A DNA stretch of 5,413 bases from Actinomycetota bacterium (lineage in GTDB: Bacteria > Actinomycetota > Acidimicrobiia > Acidimicrobiales > CADCTF01). The stretch covers positions 1-5,413 of the forward strand of contig JAHWJQ010000146.1 of NCBI GenBank assembly GCA_019348305.1, written 5' to 3'. Positions 1 to 4,313 of this stretch are shown in pieces. Below the pieces are notes generated by a model. It had not been told where the DNA came from, searched no databases, and was given only the letters and a program-made list of their open reading frames with translations. Within the stretch, counting starts at the first letter, position 1. Each line of letters opens with the position of its first letter. The position numbers were made by a program, and so were the translations under genes.

Positions 1-362
1 GAGCCCTGCACAGCGAGAGCGGCCTGCTCGAGGCCATCCGCGCCTCCACCGTCTCCCTGGCCGAAGCCGGCGCCGCCACCCACGAGTTCATCAAGGTCCA
101 CGTCCCCGAGCCCCGGACCGTCCCCCTCTGTGGCAATTCCATAGGTACCGACCGACGGTTCCTGGCCGCCCAGCTCCCTGAGATCGAGGAGTGGCTCCAC
201 TATCGCTCTGTCGACGTGTCGACGGTCAAGGAGCTGTGCCGCCGGTGGTACCCCGAGGCCGTGGAGGGGGCACCGGTGAAGGCTGGGGGCCACCGCGCCC
301 TCGACGACATCCGCGAGAGCCTCGCCGAGTTGCGGTACTACCGGGCCACCGTCTTTCGCTGA
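1..362 (+). CDS. orn: Oligoribonuclease (3'-5' exoribonuclease), 3' part
   Basis: The frame starting at base 3 is open from the window edge to TGA at 360-362 and gives 119 residues; the N-terminus is outside. Orn degrades 2-5 nt RNA oligomers, including pGpG from c-di-GMP turnover, to mononucleotides in the cytoplasm. The fragment carries family hallmarks: SGL near the left edge, LCGNSIGTDRRFL (residues 42-54 of the fragment) with the third acidic metal ligand of the DEDDh family, VDVSTVKELCRRWYP (70-84), and HRALDDIRES (97-106) with the catalytic His and last Asp. The first two acidic ligands would lie upstream, outside the window. It ends just after the YYR segment, the usual C-terminus, so the 3' end looks intact. 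It converges on the minus-strand operon and has no evident functional link to it. Assignment is by motif recall, and very secure. Confidence 0.96.
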   Translation, partial: ALHSESGLLEAIRASTVSLAEAGAATHEFIKVHVPEPRTVPLCGNSIGTDRRFLAAQLPEIEEWLHYRSVDVSTVKELCRRWYPEAVEGAPVKAGGHRALDDIRESLAELRYYRATVFR

Positions 363-395
363 ACGCTCGCGGAGCCCGCCCGCCGCCACCGGCTC

Positions 396-438
396 CTAGG
401 GATGTTGACGCACCCCGCAGGTCCGCGGACATCCCCAG
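396..438. terminator. Candidate bidirectional terminator hairpin between convergent genes
   Basis: Inverted repeat: CTAGGGATGT at 396-405 pairs with ACATCCCCAG at 429-438, nine of ten positions matching, with a 23 nt loop. It lies between the orn stop (362) and the stop of the minus-strand gene (476), where both transcripts should end. There is no clear U-tract on either side, so it would not be a textbook intrinsic terminator; many high-GC actinobacterial terminators lack one. The 10 bp palindrome GTCCGCGGAC (421-430) overlaps the right arm and could compete. Nothing else was recognised in the 363-475 gap. Confidence 0.4.
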
Positions 439-475
439 AATGGCTTGGTCGGCGTGGAGCGGTGGGCTGAAGCAA

Positions 476-1642
476 CTAGCGGTGGGTGAAGCGGCGGATC
501 CTGGTGATCTGGGTGACGTCTGAGGCCGACGGCTGGACCGTCGGCGGCACCACCAGGAACTCGGCGTTGGCGCTCACTCCCCCACCGGAGGCCACCGCCG
601 TGCGGGGCCCGAGCCGGTCCTTGGGGAACACCAGCATCCCGACGGCGAAGGTGCCGTCGGGGCCGGCCATGGCGAAGGTGGTGCCCAATCCACGGGACCA
701 GGCAAGGGTGACCGGTCCGGGCGGGAAGCCGGCGCCTGCGGCCAGGGTGACGACCCCCGGTGGGCCCAGAGGAGGCGTCAGCGTGAGCGAGGCGCCGGCG
801 GTGGGCGGTGGCACCACGACGCTCGTGGAGGTGGTGGCGACGGGGGCGTCGTCGGGCGGCAGCGTCACGATGGTGGTGGAGGGGATCGTCACCCTCTCGC
901 GCATGGTGGTGTCAGGTGTGGGGTCGGGCGTCGGGTCGGGGGTGAAGCGGGTCGTGGTCGTCGTGGTCGGGGTGACGCCCGGCGGCGGGCAGCGGGGCCA
1001 GGAGACGTCGACGACGTTGCCCCTCAAGTCTTCGACCCGGATTGGGACGTCGCGATCGGGTGGTGTTACCGAGAATGGCCCGCTCTTGTAGGCGGCGGTC
1101 GTGGCGAAGTTGCCGGCCGGGTCGATGGGGATGCGGATACGGGCCTGGCCGTAGTCGTTTGGCCCGGAGTAGTCGAAGTAGACGTAGCCGCGGTCGTTGG
1201 GCGCGAAGTCGAAGGCGGAGACGGTGAGGGAGGTGGTCTGCCCGGGGACGGAGCAGTCGGGGTCGAGCGCCACCCGGGGGTTGCGACAGGGGGCGCTGAA
1301 GTACGCGGAGTCGCTGGTGGACCCGTCGGTGGCCGTCAGGCGGTAGTAGCCGTTGGTGGTGGTCTTGAAGGTGATCGAGGCGGTGAAGTTACGGGTGCGG
1401 CCCGCGAACCAGCTCGTGCGAGCGAGGGTCGTCGTGTCGTCGGGGGCGTATGCGATGAGCCCCCCCTCCACGCCAGGTCCGGCCGTGCCCTTGACCGTCA
1501 CGGTTGGAGCTCCGCCGACGGGACCGCACACGGGGCTGATCGACACGATGTCCACAGGAGTGGCGGTCTGACCGGCCGCCGGCAGGGCCAGCGACGCCAT
1601 CGCCAGGCCCAGGATCACCGACGCCAGCAACAGGCGGCGCAC
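476..1642 (-). CDS. Exported protein with three Ig-like domains and Thr/Pro-rich linker
   Basis: 388 residues, GTG start, TAG stop. Residues 1-24 are a typical Sec signal peptide: RR at 2-3, hydrophobic core to about 20, likely cleavage after AAG before QTATP. Two beta-rich domains follow, about 30-119 and 121-218, each bracketed by a cysteine pair (C39/C119, C130/C218) that fits one disulfide per domain. A Thr/Pro linker (about 220-282) includes a run of six Thr and TPDPTPDPTPD. A third beta domain (about 284-367) has GFPPGPVTLAWSRGLG and AGPDGTF and ends in FLVVPP; a short basic tail follows (IRRFTHR). No transmembrane segment or sorting motif follows the signal peptide, so it is probably secreted or held by a partner. 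The GTG lies one base after the upstream gene's stop, implying translational coupling with the membrane protein. GTG is preferred over the internal ATG at residue 15 because only it gives a full signal peptide. No enzymatic motif is visible; the exact function is unknown. Confidence 0.87.
   Translation of the reverse strand: MRRLLLASVILGLAMASLALPAAGQTATPVDIVSISPVCGPVGGAPTVTVKGTAGPGVEGGLIAYAPDDTTTLARTSWFAGRTRNFTASITFKTTTNGYYRLTATDGSTSDSAYFSAPCRNPRVALDPDCSVPGQTTSLTVSAFDFAPNDRGYVYFDYSGPNDYGQARIRIPIDPAGNFATTAAYKSGPFSVTPPDRDVPIRVEDLRGNVVDVSWPRCPPPGVTPTTTTTTRFTPDPTPDPTPDTTMRERVTIPSTTIVTLPPDDAPVATTSTSVVVPPPTAGASLTLTPPLGPPGVVTLAAGAGFPPGPVTLAWSRGLGTTFAMAGPDGTFAVGMLVFPKDRLGPRTAVASGGGVSANAEFLVVPPTVQPSASDVTQITRIRRFTHR
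911..967 (-). repeat. Low-complexity Thr/Pro linker with (TPDP)n repeat
   Basis: Codes residues 226-244 of the exported Ig-domain protein: six consecutive Thr, then TRF, then TPDPTPDPTPD. The DNA is a short tandem repeat (gtcgggcgtcgggtcgggg and gtcgtggtcgtcgtggtc on the plus strand). It separates the disulfide-bracketed domains from the last beta domain and should act as an extended, perhaps glycosylated, spacer. Slippage could vary its length between strains. Confidence 0.6.
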
Positions 1643-1643
1643 G

Positions 1644-2849
1644 TCAGCCCCGCACGACGAAGCCGGCGAAGTAGGCCCCGGGCGTGCAACCGGGAGAGGT
1701 GCAGTCGGCGAAGAGCTCGAGCTTCTGGCCGGCGGTGAACAGGATCGGGGCGACGAAGTGGTAGTCGAGGTCGCGGAAGTTGGCCAGCTCGACGACCAGG
1801 AGGGGCGTTCCGTCGCGGCGGATGTGCAGCGGCCCGGTGTCGCCGGCTGGGTTCTGGAGGACGACGTCGGTGAGCTGCAGCGTCGAGCCGGAGGGCACCG
1901 CGAACGAGGTGGTGCCCTTGTCGGTCAGGAACAACCGCCCGCCGATGGCCGTGCCCGGGCCGGCGCCGGCAACCGACACGTCTCCGCCGCCGCCGCCTGA
2001 ACCGGAGCCCGGGCCGCCACCTCCGCCCCCGCCGGCGTCATCTCCCCCGCCGGGCCCGATGGTCGGGGGCGCCACCGCCTCCTGGGCCGCCTCCTTGGCC
2101 GCCGAGCGCACCGTCGGCCGCAACAATCCGAACCACAGCCCCACCAGCGCCAGCAGCGCGAGCAGCGACGCCAGCACCGCCCGCCTGAGCCAGGGGGGCT
2201 CGATGGCTTCCTGCATCATCATCCCCTGCACCGCCGCCACCTGCTGGCCGGCCTCCTCGACGGTGACGTTGAACATGCGGGTCTGGGGGACGCCGCGCCG
2301 GAACGGCTTGGTCGGCCGCACCTTGATCTTGACGAACGAGGCGGTGTCGGGCTCGGCCGTCACCTCTGTCGGCTCGACCGCGAACGCCAGGTGGCGGTCG
2401 GGGTCGGAAGCAGCGACCTTGGCCCGAAACGGCCGCGTCCCGGTGTTGGAGATGGCCAGGGAGTGCTCGGCCTTGCGCCGGCCCCGAGAGGTCCGGGGGA
2501 TCAGCTCGGCGGTGACGCCAAGTACGGCTGCGACATCGAGCACCCCCTCCTCCACGACCGAGCCCTCGGGGTCCTCCTGGGAGCGCACCCGCACCCCGAA
2601 GGGCACGGCGCCAGCGGGGCCGCCCGGAACGGCCTCGGGCCGGAAGAACAGACGCACTGTCGCCTCGGCCCCCGGGAACAGCGAGACCGAAGGCGGCACG
2701 GCGGTGACCCACGGGGCGGCGTCGCCCAGGATCTCCACCCGCAACTGGTCGACGACGGTTCCGGTGTTGCGTACCCGCAGCTCCGCTTCGGCCTGAGACC
2801 CGGGGATCACGGCCAGGTTGGAGGGGTTGAGCGACGCCGAGCAGCCCAT
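1644..2849 (-). CDS. Bitopic membrane protein with N-terminal Ig-like domains; CIS-locus associated (CisA-like candidate)
   Basis: 401 residues from ATG at 2849. Two beta-sandwich domains of the COG1470/NEW3-like kind fill about 5-105 and 110-200 (LNPSNLAVIPGSQAEAELRV, then RNTGTVVDQ; WVTAVPPSVSLFPGAEATV; LIPRTSRGRRKAEHSLAISN). One membrane helix follows at about 224-243 (AVLASLLALLALVGLWFGLL), flanked by RR at 222-223. Next come an Ala/Glu-rich stretch (245-262), a Gly-rich linker (264-290) and a small beta domain (291-401) with C383 and C388. With no signal peptide and positive charge before the helix, the N-terminal domains should be cytoplasmic and the C-terminal domain outside. Databases often label relatives 'hydrolytic protein', but I see no catalytic motif. 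It is divergent from the regulator of a CIS locus, so a role as membrane partner of the particle is plausible but inferred. Start choice: ATG 2849 matches the expected domain start; an in-frame GTG at 2867 would add MVSLTA. Neither has a good ribosome binding site. Confidence 0.87.
   Translation of the reverse strand: MGCSASLNPSNLAVIPGSQAEAELRVRNTGTVVDQLRVEILGDAAPWVTAVPPSVSLFPGAEATVRLFFRPEAVPGGPAGAVPFGVRVRSQEDPEGSVVEEGVLDVAAVLGVTAELIPRTSRGRRKAEHSLAISNTGTRPFRAKVAASDPDRHLAFAVEPTEVTAEPDTASFVKIKVRPTKPFRRGVPQTRMFNVTVEEAGQQVAAVQGMMMQEAIEPPWLRRAVLASLLALLALVGLWFGLLRPTVRSAAKEAAQEAVAPPTIGPGGGDDAGGGGGGGPGSGSGGGGGDVSVAGAGPGTAIGGRLFLTDKGTTSFAVPSGSTLQLTDVVLQNPAGDTGPLHIRRDGTPLLVVELANFRDLDYHFVAPILFTAGQKLELFADCTSPGCTPGAYFAGFVVRG
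1980..2060 (-). repeat. Glycine-rich linker coding stretch
   Basis: Encodes residues 264-290 of the membrane protein, mostly Gly with a few Ser, Asp and Pro. On the plus strand it reads as runs of CCGCC and CCACC. It joins the membrane-proximal segment to the outer C-terminal domain and should be flexible and unstructured. Such GC-only runs are prone to sequencing and assembly errors, but the frame remains open across it, so length is probably correct to the codon. Confidence 0.6.
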
Positions 2850-2883
2850 GGCCGTGAGGCTAACCACGCCGAGGTGGGCAAAT

Positions 2884-2927
2884 CCCGGTCCTACCGGGCA
2901 CCCGAACGGGCAGAGTTGCTGCCCGTT
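2884..2927. promoter_or_regulatory. Tandem hairpins / candidate operators in the divergent promoter region
   Basis: Two perfect inverted repeats lie 6 bases apart between the divergent operons. The first is CCCGGT (2884-2889), loop CCT, ACCGGG (2893-2898). The second is AACGGGCAG (2905-2913), loop AGTTG, CTGCCCGTT (2919-2927), a 9 bp stem. Neither is followed by a T-tract and both lie upstream of genes in each direction, so operator sites for a dimeric regulator such as the adjacent LuxR-type protein are more likely than a terminator. I could not place convincing -35/-10 boxes on either strand in 2850-3015, so the promoters themselves are not called. Confidence 0.45.
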
Positions 2928-3003
2928 GAGTCGTCGTGAAGTGCCCGATGAGGGGGCCGTGTCATGGTGGGCGCACGGGGGCCAGCGGGGTCCCCCAGAA
3001 GGC

Positions 3004-3009
3004 GGAGGA
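3004..3009 (+). promoter_or_regulatory. Ribosome binding site of the LuxR-type regulator
   Basis: GGAGGA, six bases before ATG at 3016, close to the ideal Shine-Dalgarno sequence. It decides the start: the frame is open upstream to 2818, but the upstream part reads as non-coding composition and crosses the control region, whereas the receiver-like domain begins right at this ATG. Confidence 0.8.
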
Positions 3010-3015
3010 ACTCAG

Positions 3016-3642
3016 ATGTCGGATCGCATCGCGGTGTACGTCTACGCCCACGACCCGATCTCCCAGGCCGGCCTGGCCAGCCAGTTGCGGGCCCGGCCCG
3101 AGCTTCACGTGGTCGACGACGACGTCGACCGGGCCCAGGTGGCGGTGGTCGTGGTCGACCAGGTGGACGAGGAGACGACCAGGGTGGTGCGGGCCATCCA
3201 GCGCAACGACGGCATCCCGCGGGTGGTGCTGGTGGTGACCCGCCTCGACGACGGCGGCATGCTGGCCGGCGTGGAGGCCGGGGCGTGCGCGCTCCTGCGA
3301 CGCAGCGAGGCGCTCCCCGAACGGCTCCTGGCCGCAGTCCGCGCCGCCGCCACCGGTGACGGCAGCGTTCCGTCCGACCTGCTCGGGCGGCTGCTCGAGC
3401 ACGTGGGGCAGTTGCAGCGCCAGGTGCTCTCGCCCCGCGGCCTCACACTGTCGGGTCTCACCGAGCGCGAGATCGAGGTGCTGCGGCTGGTCGCCGACGG
3501 CTACGACACCGCCGAGATCGCCACCTCCCTGGCCTACAGCGAGCGCACCATCAAGAACGTGATCCACGACGTCACCGCTCGACTGAACCTGCGCAACCGG
3601 TCACACGCTGTCGCCTACGCCGTGCGCCAGGGCCTCATCTGA
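3016..3642 (+). CDS. NarL/FixJ-type regulator with degenerate receiver and LuxR helix-turn-helix
   Basis: 208 residues, ATG start with a strong GGAGGA site, TGA stop. Residues 1-115 form a receiver-like domain (MSDRIAVYVYAHDPISQAGL; VAVVVVDQVD with D48 where the phosphoacceptor normally lies; VVLVVTRLDDGG). The acidic pair after beta-1 is replaced by A11-H12-D13, and the lysine after beta-5 appears as Arg (ALLRRSE), so phosphorylation control is doubtful. A helical linker (about 119-140, LLGRLLEHVGQLQRQVL) leads to a complete LuxR-type DNA-binding domain at 148-208 (LTEREIEVLRLVADGYDTAE; SERTIKNVIHDVTARL). This gene type is a regular neighbour of DUF4255 and AAA+ genes in actinobacterial CIS loci, as I recall the family. 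It is first in the plus-strand operon, 11 bases before the next start, and probably regulates the locus, perhaps through the hairpins at 2884-2927. Confidence 0.93.
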   Translation: MSDRIAVYVYAHDPISQAGLASQLRARPELHVVDDDVDRAQVAVVVVDQVDEETTRVVRAIQRNDGIPRVVLVVTRLDDGGMLAGVEAGACALLRRSEALPERLLAAVRAAATGDGSVPSDLLGRLLEHVGQLQRQVLSPRGLTLSGLTEREIEVLRLVADGYDTAEIATSLAYSERTIKNVIHDVTARLNLRNRSHAVAYAVRQGLI

Positions 3643-3653
3643 GGCCTGGAGAC

Positions 3654-4313
3654 GTGATCCACGAAGTCGACGAGACCCTACGGGCCATCGTCCGCCGCGA
3701 CGTCATCAACGGCTCGGATGTCGAGGTGGTGTTCGACGCGCCCACCAAGGACTGGTCGTCGCGCCGCAACACCCCCACCATCGACATCTACCTCTATGAC
3801 ATCCGAGAGGACCTAAAACGCCGCCAGGCGGGCCAGTTCGACGTGCGTGGCGACGACGGCCGCATCACCGGGCGCCGGCCCATGCCCAGGGTGTTCAAGC
3901 TCTCCTACCTGGTCACTGCCTGGACCCAGCGCGCCGAGGACGAGCACCGGCTGCTGTCGGCCATGCTGGGCTGCTTCCTGCGCAACGACCGTCTGCCGGT
4001 GGAATGGCTCGCCGGGTCGTTGAAGGACAACGGCTGGCCCCTCGACGTCACCATCGCGCTGCCGCCTCCCGAGGACCGGGCGCTGTCAGACGTGTGGTCG
4101 GCGCTGGGCGGCGAGCTCAAGCCCTCCCTCGACCTGGTCATCATCACCCCCATCGACGCCGACCGGTTCAGGCCGGCCGCCCCCCTCATCGCCTCGCCGC
4201 CGGTGTTCAACTGGGACTTCGGCGGTGTGTCGGAGTCGACGCAGGCCGCCCCTGCTGGCGACGGCAATGGTGCCACCAAGGTGACCCGCCTCCCCCCGCC
4301 GGGAAGCGAATGA
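3654..4313 (+). CDS. DUF4255 protein, Pvc16/Afp16-like CIS tube/sheath terminator
   Basis: 219 residues, GTG start, TGA stop. The family is known from phage-tail-like contractile injection systems, where Pvc16/Afp16 caps the distal end of the inner tube and sheath and limits particle length. Family signatures are visible: an N-terminal helix MIHEVDETLRAIVRR, VEVVFDAPTKDW (23-34), TPTIDIYLYDIRED (40-53), RRPMPRVFKLSYLVTAWT (74-91), EDEHRLLSAMLGCFLRND (95-112), and LKPSLDLVIITPID (155-168). The end after about 190 (VSESTQ to PPPGSE) is low complexity and probably disordered. The GTG follows the regulator's stop by 11 bases, with GAGG at 3641-3644 or GGAG at 3648-3651 as weak ribosome sites; coupling is likely. 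The start is supported by the family's usual MI..VD..LR beginning. The stop overlaps the next start as ATGA. There is no structural gene in the window to prove which CIS subtype this is. Confidence 0.93.
   Translation: MIHEVDETLRAIVRRDVINGSDVEVVFDAPTKDWSSRRNTPTIDIYLYDIREDLKRRQAGQFDVRGDDGRITGRRPMPRVFKLSYLVTAWTQRAEDEHRLLSAMLGCFLRNDRLPVEWLAGSLKDNGWPLDVTIALPPPEDRALSDVWSALGGELKPSLDLVIITPIDADRFRPAAPLIASPPVFNWDFGGVSESTQAAPAGDGNGATKVTRLPPPGSE

Noticed and set aside
1780..2796. Long plus-strand open frame (338 codons) opposite the membrane protein gene
   Set aside because: Its translation is Ser/Pro/Thr/Arg-rich with no domain pattern; the minus strand encodes a well-ordered protein with a membrane helix. 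It is an antisense shadow of GC-rich codons.
2838..2867. Lipoprotein signal (…LTAMGCS) at the start of the membrane protein
   Set aside because: There is no hydrophobic stretch or positive N-terminus before the Cys, and the lipobox positions do not fit (Met and Gly before Cys without the usual Leu at -3).
2977..2996. GGGGG…CCCCC pairing just upstream of the regulator's ribosome site as a riboswitch or attenuator
   Set aside because: Only five consecutive pairs in G/C-rich sequence, no alternative structure or T-tract seen; too weak to call.
2818..3015. Extended N-terminus for the LuxR-type regulator
   Set aside because: The frame is open upstream, but the added 66 residues overlap the divergent control region and the start of the opposite gene, and a near-perfect ribosome site precedes ATG 3016.
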